DNA of 10,951 nt from Deltaproteobacteria bacterium (GCA_031257955.1 JAIRNQ010000237.1:1-10951), one strand, 5' to 3'; positions 1 to 7,712 are shown, numbered from the stretch's first letter. Translations and numbers: made by a program. The notes: generated by a model not told the origin, from the letters alone.

Positions 1-771
1 CAAATTGTTACGGCCAGCCATACCGACCAGGCCGCGGATACCCTTATGAGAAGAAGGGACACCCACATTGATTCCTTACTTGTCCGTCTCCAGGAACCGC
101 GGGTGAGGCGTATTATTGAACCCATGCTGGCTCTTTCCAATGATCCCGCCATAGGCGGCCAGTCGGGAGAGAATACCGACCCGCTAGATGACGATCTCCA
201 ATATTGTCTTGACTTGGGGCTCGTCAAACTGGACGATAATTTGAGACCCGCCAACCCAATTTACGCAAGTGTCATGTCTAGGTGTGTTAGCCAAAAGGTT
301 CAACAAATACTACCAAAAACACTAATCGGCCAATGGATGGATGGAAAGACCATTGATATGTCCGGCTTACTAGCGGAGTTTCAAAAATTTTGGGCGGAAC
401 AGGCCGAAAAATACCTCTCTAGCCTTCTATACCATGAAACCGCTCCCCATAGTTTACTTACGGCCTTTCTTCAAAGGGTAGTTAACGGGGGGGCCATCGT
501 CATAGACGAATACGCTAACGGATTGGGCTATGCCGATATCGTGGTCAAGTACGCTGGGCGATCTTACGTAATTGAACTTAAGCTTAAAGACAACCAAAAA
601 AGTCTGGCCGAAAGAAAGAAACAGATTCTTAACTATATGGACCGCTTACTTGTAAACGAAGGCTGGCTCTTGATTTTCGATCGTAAATCGGATAAAAGTT
701 GGAGCAAGAAAAACACCTGGGAAACAGACAGGCTACCATCAGATCAGGTGATTCACGTGGTTGGCTGCTGA
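1..771 (+). CDS. AAA-type ATP-binding protein with C-terminal PD-(D/E)XK nuclease-like domain (5' truncated by window)
   Basis: The reading frame is open from base 1, so the gene starts upstream and only its last 256 residues are seen; the ATG at 46 is probably internal. The segment resembles the C-terminal half of a common family of AAA-like ATPases. Seen here are an RRDTHIDSLL region, a hydrophobic helix ending IIEPMLA, a winged-helix-like stretch (DDDLQYCLDLGLVKL then NPIYASV), and a nuclease-fold domain. In that last part, Asp (535-537) precedes a strand carrying Glu-Leu-Lys (574-582), followed by a QILNYMDRL helix: the D...ExK...QxxxY pattern of the PD-(D/E)XK superfamily. Walker motifs would lie outside the window. 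The role is not established; such genes are accessory and often linked to defence or mobile DNA, which is inference here. Codon use is less GC-rich than in the liv genes. Family is fairly sure, nuclease activity is not. Confidence 0.75.
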   Translation, partial: QIVTASHTDQAADTLMRRRDTHIDSLLVRLQEPRVRRIIEPMLALSNDPAIGGQSGENTDPLDDDLQYCLDLGLVKLDDNLRPANPIYASVMSRCVSQKVQQILPKTLIGQWMDGKTIDMSGLLAEFQKFWAEQAEKYLSSLLYHETAPHSLLTAFLQRVVNGGAIVIDEYANGLGYADIVVKYAGRSYVIELKLKDNQKSLAERKKQILNYMDRLLVNEGWLLIFDRKSDKSWSKKNTWETDRLPSDQVIHVVGC

Positions 772-887
772 CTCGCGACGCTTACAATCATAATTCCCAT
801 CCAAACTTGTCAAAACACCCTCACGACCACTAAAGCGGCCATTGAACGCCCTACTCTTTTTACAAAAACCTTGGAAATATAGCGAAC

Positions 888-912
888 GGCTGAGTCTGTG
901 TAGAACTCTACA
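888..912 (+). promoter_or_regulatory. Possible promoter element and operator palindrome upstream of the Fic gene
   Basis: The 176 bases between the ATPase gene and the Fic gene hold no gene. A TATAGC hexamer at 888-893 could serve as a -10 box, but no good -35 box lies at the right distance. Just downstream, TGTAGAACTCTACA (899-912) is a palindrome with 6-base arms and a 2-base centre, of a size suited to a dimeric repressor. No strong ribosome binding site precedes the ATG at 948 (the closest is CGGA, nine bases upstream). This is a weak call based on position and symmetry only. Confidence 0.2.
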
Positions 913-947
913 GAAAGCCCATGAACGCTTACTGAACGGATACACTT

Positions 948-1775
948 ATGTTTGAGGATAAATTAAGCAAATTAGATAACTTTAAAACACAGTTATCAAA
1001 GTTCAAAGTATTTGATGATGAACAATTAGTTAAATCAATTGAAAACTATTATCATGTTAGATTGACTTATACATCTAATACGATTGAAGGTTTTAATTAT
1101 ACGCAGCAAGAAACTCATGATTTAATTTTTAAAGGTAAAGTTGCTGAATCTAGAACTATTTTAGAAACTGGTGCTGTTAGGGGTCATGATTCATGTTTCG
1201 ATTATATGATGGATTTGCAAACAGAAAGTTATTTAGATGAACAAGACATACTTAAATTTCATAAATTACTTGCCGGGGGCTTAGAAAATCAAGCTATTGC
1301 CGGTCGTTATAGGGATAGGTTCGTTAAAGTTGGTGATTATGTTTTTTTACCTCCTGATCGGGTAAAAGGCGCAATGAAAAATATGTTTGACCTGTTGGAT
1401 AAGAGCCGAGAAAAGATGCATCCCGTAATATTGGCGATTCGTTATCACAAAGATTTACTTTTTATCCATCCATTTATGGATGGAAATGGACGCGTCGCTC
1501 GATTAGCCATGAATACTGTTATGTTACAGAATAATTATTTGCCTATAGACATTCCGCCTGACAAAATACTTCAATATCAGAGTAGTATTGCTCAATCTTA
1601 TCGGGATTCTTTTGTCTTTTATGATTTTATGTTAGATAGCGCTATTGATACTCATGAACATATGATTTACGAAATAGAGCGACAAATTGATAAATATCAG
1701 ATGGATAATAATTTTTTTAAGTTGGCGGCTGGGTGGGTGGCCTTCCGGGCTAGCCGGGTTTACCCTCCCAGGTAA
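948..1775 (+). CDS. Fic domain protein, class II (predicted protein AMP transferase)
   Basis: Fic enzymes usually transfer AMP from ATP to hydroxyl side chains of target proteins. The active-site motif HPFMDGNGRVAR is complete at residues 174-185 (catalytic His174, acidic Asp178, phosphate-binding GNGR). A flap-like GDYVFLPPDRV precedes it near residue 130. The N-terminal helix carries SNTIEG (residues 43-48), matching the inhibitory (S/T)xxxE(G/N) motif, which places it in class II, with self-inhibition in cis by Glu47. All key residues are present, so it should be active when relieved. The gene is very AT-rich (many TTA, AAA and GAT codons), unlike everything around it, which suggests horizontal transfer. 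The final residues (about 260-275, GWVAFRASRVYPPR) come from GC-rich DNA, and the stop lies 16 bases inside the convergent livF end. The native C-terminus may therefore have been lost and replaced by run-on sequence. ATG at 948 gives the full inhibitory helix. No target can be named. Confidence 0.9.
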   Translation: MFEDKLSKLDNFKTQLSKFKVFDDEQLVKSIENYYHVRLTYTSNTIEGFNYTQQETHDLIFKGKVAESRTILETGAVRGHDSCFDYMMDLQTESYLDEQDILKFHKLLAGGLENQAIAGRYRDRFVKVGDYVFLPPDRVKGAMKNMFDLLDKSREKMHPVILAIRYHKDLLFIHPFMDGNGRVARLAMNTVMLQNNYLPIDIPPDKILQYQSSIAQSYRDSFVFYDFMLDSAIDTHEHMIYEIERQIDKYQMDNNFFKLAAGWVAFRASRVYPPR

Positions 1776-2479
1776 GCTTTGCGGACGTTCTCGTCGTTTA
1801 GGAACTCCGAGGCCGTGCCCGAGAGAGTTATTAGGCCCGTGGTCATAATATAAGCTCTATGGGCAAGCATAAGAGCTAAATTGGCGTTCTGTTCAACCAA
1901 AAGTATGGTCGTTCGATTTTCTTTGTTAATTTTGCGTATGGTTTCCAGTATGTCCCGGATGACGATGGGGGCCAGGCCCAGGCTGGGCTCGTCCAGAAGG
2001 AGCAAGCGGGGACGGCCCATCAGGCTCCGGGAGATGGCCAACATCTGCTGCTCGCCGCCGGAGAGGGTTCCGCCGCTTTGCTTGGAGCGGGTGGCCAGGA
2101 TGGGAAAGAGGTTTAAGACGTATTCCAGATCCCTTTTAACCCCGGCTGGATCGGAGAGCACGTAGGCCCCCATCTTGAGGTTTTCCATGACCGTGAGGCC
2201 CGGGAAGATCCGTCTGCCCTCTGGGACCATAATCAGGCCCTTTTTTACCAGTTCTTCGGTTCTGGTCCCTCTGATATCGACCCCGTCAAAAGTAATGCTT
2301 CCGCTTTTGGGAGGTACCAGTCCGGTAATAGAGGCCAAGGTGGTAGTCTTTCCGGCACCGTTGGCTCCCAACAGGGCAATTATTTCGCCTTCATTTATAT
2401 AGAGATCCACGCCTTTCAGGGCTTCGATATTCCCGTAGGCAGTCCTCACGCCGCTAAGTTTCAATAACATTTTGGTCAT
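1760..2479 (-). CDS. livF: Branched-chain amino acid ABC transporter, ATP-binding protein LivF
   Basis: One of the two cytoplasmic ATPases that power LIV-I type uptake of leucine, isoleucine, valine or related substrates. The 239 residues match the usual LivF length. Visible motifs are Walker A GANGAGKTT (38-46), the Q-loop region MVPEGRRIFPGLTV with the PEGR typical of LivF (86-90), signature LSGGEQQ (139-145), Walker B LLLLDEP (159-165), and EQN (196-198), where most ABC proteins have the switch His; Gln there is common in LivF. Start ATG at 2479 is preceded by GGATGGA about six bases upstream; a second in-frame ATG at 2470 is possible. It is the last gene of the operon, 112 bases after livG. 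Its 3' end overlaps the Fic gene by 16 bases on the opposite strand, and I see no classical terminator beyond it. Confidence 0.95.
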   Translation of the reverse strand: MTKMLLKLSGVRTAYGNIEALKGVDLYINEGEIIALLGANGAGKTTTLASITGLVPPKSGSITFDGVDIRGTRTEELVKKGLIMVPEGRRIFPGLTVMENLKMGAYVLSDPAGVKRDLEYVLNLFPILATRSKQSGGTLSGGEQQMLAISRSLMGRPRLLLLDEPSLGLAPIVIRDILETIRKINKENRTTILLVEQNANLALMLAHRAYIMTTGLITLSGTASEFLNDENVRKAYLGG

Positions 2480-2591
2480 TGCTATCCATCCAAAAGGTCC
2501 TGGCCACTAAATTCGCCAATTAGGGTCGAGCCGGCCAAAGCCGCGACGGTCGGGGCCGCCTGGGCCTTGGGAGGGAATTTAGGCCCGCCCA

Positions 2592-3413
2592 TCAGTCCTC
2601 GCCCAAGTAAGCCTTGATTACTTTGGGGTCCCGCTGGATTTCCTCCGGCGGGCCTTCGGCGATCAGGCGCCCATAGTCAAAAACGTATATTTTCTTGGAA
2701 ACGTTCATGACCAGGCTCATGTCGTGCTCAATCAGGAGTATGGATACCTTTTCCCTTTCGCGGATGTGGGTGATCAGATCCCTTAAGGCGGCCGTCTCGG
2801 ATATGTTCAGGCCGGCCGCTGGCTCGTCAAGCAGAAGGACCTTGGGTTCGGTGGCCAGGGCCCGGACTATCTCCAGGCGCCTTTGGTCCCCGTAAGGGAG
2901 GTTTTTGGCCAGTTCGTTGGCCATGGCGTCCAACCCGTAGGTAACCAACAGATCAAAGCTGTATTCGATGCCCGCCGCCTCCTCGGCCCGGGTTTTTTTA
3001 TTGCGGGTCAAAGCCCCCCAAAGCCCGGCCTCCATGCGGCAGTGCCGGCCGATAAGGACGTTTTCCAAGACGGTTAGGTTATTGAAGAGGCGGATGTTTT
3101 GGAAGGTTCGGGCCAAGCCGCGCTGGGTGATAACGTCGGCCGGGAGGCCCTTAAGGCTAATCGAGGGCAGATTCGCGGCCGGGTAGAGGATGACGTCGCC
3201 CCGGGTGGGCTTGTAGATACCGGTAACGCAGTTAAAAAACGTGGTCTTGCCCGAGCCGTTGGGCCCGATGAGGGCGGTCACCGAATCGCGCTCAATGGAT
3301 AGATTCACCCCGTTGAGGGCCACCAAACCGCCAAAGACCATGCTCATGCCGATGGCGTTCAAAATAAGATCGTGTCCGCCTTTGGGCCGCGGGTATTGGT
3401 CTGCGGGGCTCAC
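2592..3413 (-). CDS. livG: Branched-chain amino acid ABC transporter, ATP-binding protein LivG
   Basis: The partner ATPase to LivF, expected as the LivG-LivF heterodimer on the inner face of the membrane. Motifs: Walker A GPNGSGKTT (50-58), Q-loop in ARTFQNIRLF (Gln105), signature variant LPYGDQR (172-178), Walker B VLLLDEP (192-198) followed by AAGLNISET typical of LivG, and switch His230 in IEHDM. At 273 residues it is slightly longer than E. coli LivG because of a ~20-residue polar N-terminus. The start is GTG at 3413, overlapping the livM stop as GTGA, with GGGAGG upstream at good spacing. This is a classic translational coupling arrangement and is why I prefer this start over the internal Met at residue 23. 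Confidence 0.95.
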   Translation of the reverse strand: MSPADQYPRPKGGHDLILNAIGMSMVFGGLVALNGVNLSIERDSVTALIGPNGSGKTTFFNCVTGIYKPTRGDVILYPAANLPSISLKGLPADVITQRGLARTFQNIRLFNNLTVLENVLIGRHCRMEAGLWGALTRNKKTRAEEAAGIEYSFDLLVTYGLDAMANELAKNLPYGDQRRLEIVRALATEPKVLLLDEPAAGLNISETAALRDLITHIREREKVSILLIEHDMSLVMNVSKKIYVFDYGRLIAEGPPEEIQRDPKVIKAYLGED

Positions 3414-4786
3414 GAATAGCCTCCCGTTTTCGGCTTGGGGGCGCCGGTCAGGGCTTTAAGGCGGGCCTGGCCGTTCCCCTTGGTTTTGTGGATGTGGACC
3501 ACTCGGGTGCTTTGGATAAGGCCGCCGGGCCTAAAGACCATCATTAGTACCATCAGGGCCCCAAAGAGGAGCATGCGGTACTGGGAGAAGAACCTTAGCT
3601 GCTCGGGGAGGGCGCTGATGACGATGGCGCCCAGGATGACTCCGGGGATGCTGCCCATGCCGCCCAAGACGACTATGGAGAGTATGAGAATGGAGCCCAG
3701 AAAGGAGAAGCTGGCCGGGTTGATGAAGGTTATGTGCGAGGCGAAAACCACCCCGGCCAAGCCCGCCCAGGTGGAGCCCAGGGCGAAGGCGGTAAGTTTG
3801 GCCCGGGTGCGGTTGATGCCCATGGCCTGGCAGGCGATCTCGTCTTCCCGCATGGCCAACCAAGCCCGGCCAAGCCGGGAATTTTCCAGCCGGAAGACGC
3901 AAACGATGGTAAGGATGACCAGGGCCAGTATGATGAAATAAGTAAAAATTTTATTTATGTCCATCGATGGATCCACCCCCAACCATTTAATCAAAAATTC
4001 TTTTGGGGCGGCGTTTAAATCGATGCCGAAAAAACTGGCTGGCTTAATATAGCTGATGCCCCTGGGGCCGCGGGTGACTTCTAGGTTGTTGAGGACCAAA
4101 CGGGTGATCTCGCCAAAGGATAAAGTCACGATGGCTAGGTAATCCCCGCTCAGGCGAATGACCGGAAAGCCCAACAGAAGGCCCATTAAGGTGGCGGTCA
4201 GGGCCCCCAGCGGTAGGCAGACCCAAAAGCTTAGGCCAAAGTAATGGTTCAAAAGGGCGTAGGTGTAAGCGCCAATCGCGTAAAAGGCTATATAGCCCAG
4301 ATTTAGTAGGCCCGAGACGCCCACGACCACGTTTAGGCCCAGCCCCAAAGTGACGTAGATGAGGGCTGTCACCATGATATTGACCGTGTAAGGCGAGCTG
4401 ACGAAGGGGAGCACGATCGTGAAGGCCAACAATAGGAAGAACCCGAGCCGCTTGTGGCGCAGACCCATGACCACGGTGACCCAAGTCGGCTTGGGGCCCT
4501 TGGTCAGATCCTCCGGGAGGCCCCCGGACTGGTGGACGGCCTTGGTTATGCCCTGGAATGCCCGGCGTTTAAGAAAAAAACGCCAAAGTATGGACAAAAC
4601 GAAGGTGCCGCCGGCCAGATAGGGCATCCTTTCCAGCGAAAAGATGAAGGTTTTTTCGGTCGGGTTGATGGTCAAAGTCATTAAAGGAAAGGCCAGTAGG
4701 CACATCCAGAGGGTGGCCAACAAAGCCGACTTTAATTCCGACCAAAAGATACTGGCCAAGCTCACATCTTGTCTAATAACGCTCAT
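3410..4786 (-). CDS. livM: Branched-chain amino acid ABC transporter, permease LivM
   Basis: Inner-membrane permease that pairs with LivH. From ATG 4786 it has 458 residues, a little over E. coli LivM, and like that protein has an extra N-terminal region: hydrophobic segments near residues 20-40 and 52-70, then a charged loop before the core. The core shows LGLGLNVVVGVSGLLNLGY, the conserved GDYLAIVTLSFGEITRL, the EAA-like cytoplasmic loop ENSRLGRAWLAMREDEIAC followed by AMGIN, and the GGMGSIPGVILGA segment near the end. The C-terminus is a basic tail. Start choice is uncertain: a TTG at 4807 extends the frame by seven residues, and neither start has a strong ribosome binding site. It lies 43 bases after livH (from 4786) and overlaps livG by four bases. 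Confidence 0.93.
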   Translation of the reverse strand: MSVIRQDVSLASIFWSELKSALLATLWMCLLAFPLMTLTINPTEKTFIFSLERMPYLAGGTFVLSILWRFFLKRRAFQGITKAVHQSGGLPEDLTKGPKPTWVTVVMGLRHKRLGFFLLLAFTIVLPFVSSPYTVNIMVTALIYVTLGLGLNVVVGVSGLLNLGYIAFYAIGAYTYALLNHYFGLSFWVCLPLGALTATLMGLLLGFPVIRLSGDYLAIVTLSFGEITRLVLNNLEVTRGPRGISYIKPASFFGIDLNAAPKEFLIKWLGVDPSMDINKIFTYFIILALVILTIVCVFRLENSRLGRAWLAMREDEIACQAMGINRTRAKLTAFALGSTWAGLAGVVFASHITFINPASFSFLGSILILSIVVLGGMGSIPGVILGAIVISALPEQLRFFSQYRMLLFGALMVLMMVFRPGGLIQSTRVVHIHKTKGNGQARLKALTGAPKPKTGGYS

Positions 4787-4829
4787 ATAACGCCAAGTTA
4801 CGGGCAATCCATCGGGATTACCCCAAAGC

Positions 4830-5732
4830 TCAGACTTTCTGGGTCTGGGCTTGGCCCATAATGCCCTCGGGCCGGAAGATCAAAATTATAATTAGAATTA
4901 TGAAGGCCACTACGTCCCTGTAGGAACTAGAGATATAGCCGGCGGCGAAGCTCTCGGCGAAGCCCAATATCAGGGCCCCGATGACCGCCCCGGGGATGCT
5001 GCCAATGCCTCCCAAAACGGCGGCGGTGAAGGCTTTCATCCCGGCCAAAAAACCCATGTAAAAGTATATCTGCCGCATACTGCAGCCGATTAAGACGCCC
5101 CCCAGGGCGGCCAGCACCGAGCCGATTATAAAGGTCGAGGAGATGACCCGGTCGATGTTAACTCCCGAGAGCCTGGCCATGGTCATGTCCTGGGCCACGG
5201 CCCGCATGGCCATGCCCATTTTGGTGAATTTAATGAAGAGGGTCAAGGCCACCATGGAGAGGGTGGTAAAGAGGAGTATGATCACCTGGGTCCTGTTTAG
5301 GTAACCGGCAATCGGTTTAAGAAAGGGCATCTGGGGGATGAGGTCGGGGAAAAGTACGAAATTCGAGGTCTGGGCCAGCTGGACGTAGTTTTGCAAAAAA
5401 AAGGACATCCCGATGGCGCTTATCAGCGGGGCCAGCCTGGAGGAGCCCCTCAGGGGGCGGTAGGCGATGCGTTCGACCGTCCAGCCATACATGCCAGCGT
5501 AAATGGCGGCGATTACGGCCACCGACAGGAGAAGCCCCCAGCCGGACATCCCCTGGGCGCTCAAAACCATGGAAGCCAAAAGGGCGGTGAAGGCCCCTAT
5601 CATGTAAATCTCGCCGTGGGCGAAATTTATCAGGGCAATGATCCCATAAACCATGGTATAGCCAAGGGCGATTAAGGCGTAGATGCTGCCCCTGGTTAGC
5701 CCGCTCATGAAGAGATCCAAAAAATAGGTCAT
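4830..5732 (-). CDS. livH: Branched-chain amino acid ABC transporter, permease LivH
   Basis: Inner-membrane permease forming the translocation path with LivM. It has 300 residues from ATG 5732, close to the usual ~300. Hallmarks are GSIYALIALGYTMVYGIIAL near the N-terminus, INFAHGEIYMIGAF directly after it, the cytoplasmic MGMAMRAVAQDMTMARLSGV loop that contacts the ATPases, and GGIGSIPGAVIGALILGFAES before the last helix and FRPEGIMG. About eight hydrophobic segments can be followed. The ATG aligns with the start of E. coli LivH from memory. However, the only Shine-Dalgarno-like run (AGGGG at 5751-5755, read on the minus strand) is six bases from an in-frame TTG at 5744, which would add four residues (MCVC); that start is a real alternative. 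Confidence 0.95.
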   Translation of the reverse strand: MTYFLDLFMSGLTRGSIYALIALGYTMVYGIIALINFAHGEIYMIGAFTALLASMVLSAQGMSGWGLLLSVAVIAAIYAGMYGWTVERIAYRPLRGSSRLAPLISAIGMSFFLQNYVQLAQTSNFVLFPDLIPQMPFLKPIAGYLNRTQVIILLFTTLSMVALTLFIKFTKMGMAMRAVAQDMTMARLSGVNIDRVISSTFIIGSVLAALGGVLIGCSMRQIYFYMGFLAGMKAFTAAVLGGIGSIPGAVIGALILGFAESFAAGYISSSYRDVVAFIILIIILIFRPEGIMGQAQTQKV

Positions 5733-5748
5733 ACAAACACACAAATAA

Positions 5749-5764
5749 TTCCCCTAGCGGGGAA
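5749..5764 (-). promoter_or_regulatory. livH: Hairpin covering the livH ribosome binding site
   Basis: On the minus strand TTCCCC, a GCTA loop and GGGGAA form a 6-base-pair stem. The 3' arm contains the GGGG that is the only Shine-Dalgarno candidate for livH. If this folds in the mRNA, livH translation would be partly masked. The structure is seen in the sequence; the regulatory effect is inference. Confidence 0.35.
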
Positions 5765-6087
5765 AACAACCGAAAAATCCTAACTTTAAAAGGCCTAAGC
5801 CCCTACCAACTTACCCCATTCTTTTGTGGCCAAAAACCCGTCGCGAGTCCGGTCTTTTGTGGCTAAAAGCCTAGCCTTTGGCCGTCAAAGTCCAGCGGGT
5901 ACCGGTCCTTAGTCGCCAAAGGACCGTCGGACCGCCTTGGCTTCCGGCACGGCCGAGAGGCGGCCAAATGGGCTGGCCTCGTCCCCAAGTAGTGGTGGGC
6001 GTTTTGGGCGTAATGACGACGCGGCCGCCGACCGGCCTTAGGCCGGCCCGGCCGGAATTGGGACCGGGGCCAAACTGGGGGATGGTT
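5765..6087. other. Gene-free intercistronic spacer between livJ and livH
   Basis: About 400 bases separate the livJ stop from the livH start, and I see no coding region with gene-like character in them. The spacer is GC-rich and full of short repeats. CTTTTGTGGC followed by AAAA occurs twice, at 5821 and 5854. CGGTCCTT (5903-5910) and AAGGACCG (5919-5926) form an 8-base stem with an 8-base loop. CCGGCC (6032-6037) and GGCCGG (6041-6046) form a tight stem. A weak promoter-like pair for livH on the minus strand (TTGGTA, then TAAAGT 15 bases on, in the 5782-5808 area) is too poor to call. Confidence 0.5.
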
Positions 6088-6117
6088 GCCCGGAAGCCCC
6101 ATTTGGGGTTTCCGGGC
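6088..6117 (-). terminator. Strong hairpin after livJ (attenuator or mRNA stabiliser)
   Basis: Bases 6088-6100 and 6105-6117 are complementary over 13 positions with a single non-Watson-Crick position and a 4-base loop. The hairpin starts 22 bases past the livJ stop. On the minus strand it is followed by AACCATCCCCC, with no run of U, so it is a poor intrinsic terminator. It more likely marks the 3' end of a stable livJ message or gives partial termination, keeping binding protein in excess over the membrane subunits, as is common in ABC operons. Confidence 0.6.
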
Positions 6118-6139
6118 GGGTAGCGAAAGGGGAGAACCC

Positions 6140-7261
6140 TTAATTAATGGCGTTGAATTTGCCGTCTTTCACTTCATAGAGGATGAACTTAGCGCCAAAA
6201 ACGTCACCTTTGGCGTCAAAGCGAACCGGGCCCATGATGGTTTCGACGGTATCCTCGGTCAGGTGTTTTTTGATGGCATCGAGATCGGTAGCGTTACCGA
6301 CTTTCTCCACGGCCGCGAAGAGGGCCTGGGCCGCGCCGGCAGCGTAGAAGAAATAGGGGCCTTCCTCTTCCTGGTGCCGCTTGTGGTGATCGGCGATGGC
6401 GGCCTTGGCGGCTTCGGAGCTGCTGATGTCGGCCTGGCCGGTGGCGATAACGCCCTCGGCGGCGGGGCCGGCCATGGTTATGAATTGCGGGTTATAAAGC
6501 CCGTCAGGTCCGATGATGACCGTCTCCAGACCCTTGTCCCTCATCTGGATGGCCAGTTTGGAGGCGTCGCTGTAGTAGCCGCCCCACACCAAAACCTCGG
6601 CCCCGCTGTTTTTCAGCATGGAGACGACGTCTTCGTAAGAGACCTCACCTGTGGTGACGCCCTCAAAGAGGACGACCTCGATGCCGGAATTGTCGGCCTT
6701 GATGCTGTCTTGGAGAAAGACGGCCAAAGCGTTTCCGTAGTCGCCCTTATCGTGCAGAATGGCCACTTTCTTGAAGCCCTTCTGCTTGATATATTCATAC
6801 TGGAACTTAGACTGGGCGTCGTCACGGGGGGTGGTCCTAAAGAAATAGGGGTTGGCCCCGTCGTCGGTGAGCGAAACTTCGGTGGCCGAGCTGGAGATGA
6901 TGATGACTTTGTTGTTGTAGGCGCTCAGGGCGCTTCTGGTGGCCCCGGAGCAGGTGTGCCCCAAAATTAGGGTCAGGTTCTGGGAAGCCAGTTTAAGGGC
7001 GGCGTTGGCCGCGTTCTCGGGGATGCAGGAGTCGTCTTCCTGAACGATTTCGATCTGCTTACCCAAGAGGCCGCCCTTGGCGTTGGCCTCGGCCACTGCA
7101 TACTCAAGACCGTAGAGGTTGGAAAGGCCGTAGGCGGCCAAGTCGCCCAAAATGGCGCCGCCGAAGCCGATCTTGAAGGTGTCCTGGGCCTGGGCGGTGC
7201 CGGCGAAAGGCAACACGAACGCCAAAGAAAGGATAGCCAGTAACTTAAATGCCGATTTCAT
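6140..7261 (-). CDS. livJ: Branched-chain amino acid ABC transporter, periplasmic substrate-binding protein
   Basis: Periplasmic type I binding protein that captures branched-chain amino acids or related ligands and delivers them to LivHMGF. ATG at 7261 is chosen because it begins a textbook signal peptide (MKSAFKLLAI, hydrophobic core, then AGTAQA) with likely cleavage after residue 25, and because GGAGG lies about ten bases upstream. The frame stays open further upstream but without signal character. The mature protein begins QDTFKIGFGG. Cys79 and Cys104 (DDSC ... GHTC) match the disulfide pair of E. coli LivJ. The GHTCSGAT and SSSATEVSL segments correspond to the ligand-contact region of the first lobe. 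Length of 373 residues is normal. First gene of the operon, with a hairpin and long spacer before livH. Exact substrate cannot be read from sequence; livJ is used in the broad family sense. Confidence 0.92.
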   Translation of the reverse strand: MKSAFKLLAILSLAFVLPFAGTAQAQDTFKIGFGGAILGDLAAYGLSNLYGLEYAVAEANAKGGLLGKQIEIVQEDDSCIPENAANAALKLASQNLTLILGHTCSGATRSALSAYNNKVIIISSSATEVSLTDDGANPYFFRTTPRDDAQSKFQYEYIKQKGFKKVAILHDKGDYGNALAVFLQDSIKADNSGIEVVLFEGVTTGEVSYEDVVSMLKNSGAEVLVWGGYYSDASKLAIQMRDKGLETVIIGPDGLYNPQFITMAGPAAEGVIATGQADISSSEAAKAAIADHHKRHQEEEGPYFFYAAGAAQALFAAVEKVGNATDLDAIKKHLTEDTVETIMGPVRFDAKGDVFGAKFILYEVKDGKFNAIN

Positions 7262-7290
7262 GGAAAAATTGCCTCCAATGGAAAATCCGA

Positions 7291-7315
7291 ACTTTTCTCG
7301 CCGAACGGGCCGGCG
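7291..7315 (-). promoter_or_regulatory. Small stem-loop in the livJ leader
   Basis: Read on the minus strand, TTTTCGCCG, GCCCGTT and CGGCGAGAAAA form a stem interrupted by a two-base bulge. It ends about 15 bases upstream of the GGAGG ribosome binding site of livJ. It could affect translation or stability. This rests on complementarity alone. Confidence 0.25.
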
Positions 7316-7401
7316 AAAAATTATGATCCAAAAATAGATACGGACACGCGAGCAAGGCTGACGCGGGCAACGACCGAATTGAATTATGGCCAAGGCCAAC
7401 C

Positions 7402-7461
7402 CCGGGTCCGCCCGAAACGGGCGGGGCCAGTCGCGGGTTTGCCCGAAACGCGAGCGGGGCC
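7402..7461. repeat. Two ~30-base direct repeats with internal hairpins in the livJ leader
   Basis: Copy one (7402-7428) and copy two (7432-7461) share the pattern CGGGT, GCCCGAAACG and GCGGGGCC, differing by a few bases and a two-base insertion. In copy one CCGCCCG (7408-7414) and CGGGCGG (7418-7424) are perfectly complementary around an AAA loop; copy two keeps only part of this stem. They lie in the predicted transcribed leader of livJ. Function unknown. Confidence 0.5.
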
Positions 7462-7658
7462 AGGGCGGTCAGCGGGCACCAAAGGGCCCGTCCGCCGCGA
7501 AAGGGTCGGGCCAATCAAGCCCTTTCCTTTCGGTTGGGCGACTTGACGGCGGTATCAGGGGAAAGATAGCCCAAAAGCCGGGCCGGGGTCAAGGGCAAAG
7601 ATCGTCCCCGTTTCGTCCCGAGCCGAAACCGTCCTTGAGGCACATGCCCAAAAAAATA

Positions 7659-7687
7659 AAAATAGTAGTTTTTCGCGTTAAAATCAA
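7659..7687 (-). promoter_or_regulatory. Candidate sigma-70 type promoter for livJ operon
   Basis: On the minus strand TTGATT (7687-7682) and TATTTT (7664-7659) are separated by exactly 17 bases, within a short AT-rich island in otherwise GC-rich DNA. Transcription would start near 7652 and give a leader of roughly 390 bases before livJ. The long leader is a reason for caution; a nearer promoter with a CATAAT box around 7318-7323 lacks a good -35 box. Confidence 0.4.
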
Positions 7688-7712
7688 GCTAAATCCGCAG
7701 TCCGTAATCGCC

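Noticed and set aside
196..198. Lack of Walker motifs in the first gene as evidence of a broken ATPase
   Set aside because: The frame is open to the window edge, so the ATPase domain is simply outside view.
1719..1729. AAGTTGGCGGC shared between the Fic gene junction and both copies of the 110-base repeat (7722-7732, 7832-7842), as a possible insertion boundary
   Set aside because: Shared 11-mers are expected by chance in a window this size, and the flanking similarity does not extend. The position at composition changes is suggestive but not enough.
6086..6970. 294-codon open frame on the plus strand
   Set aside because: It is antisense to livJ, which is a clear gene; the frame is open only because of GC-rich codon structure.
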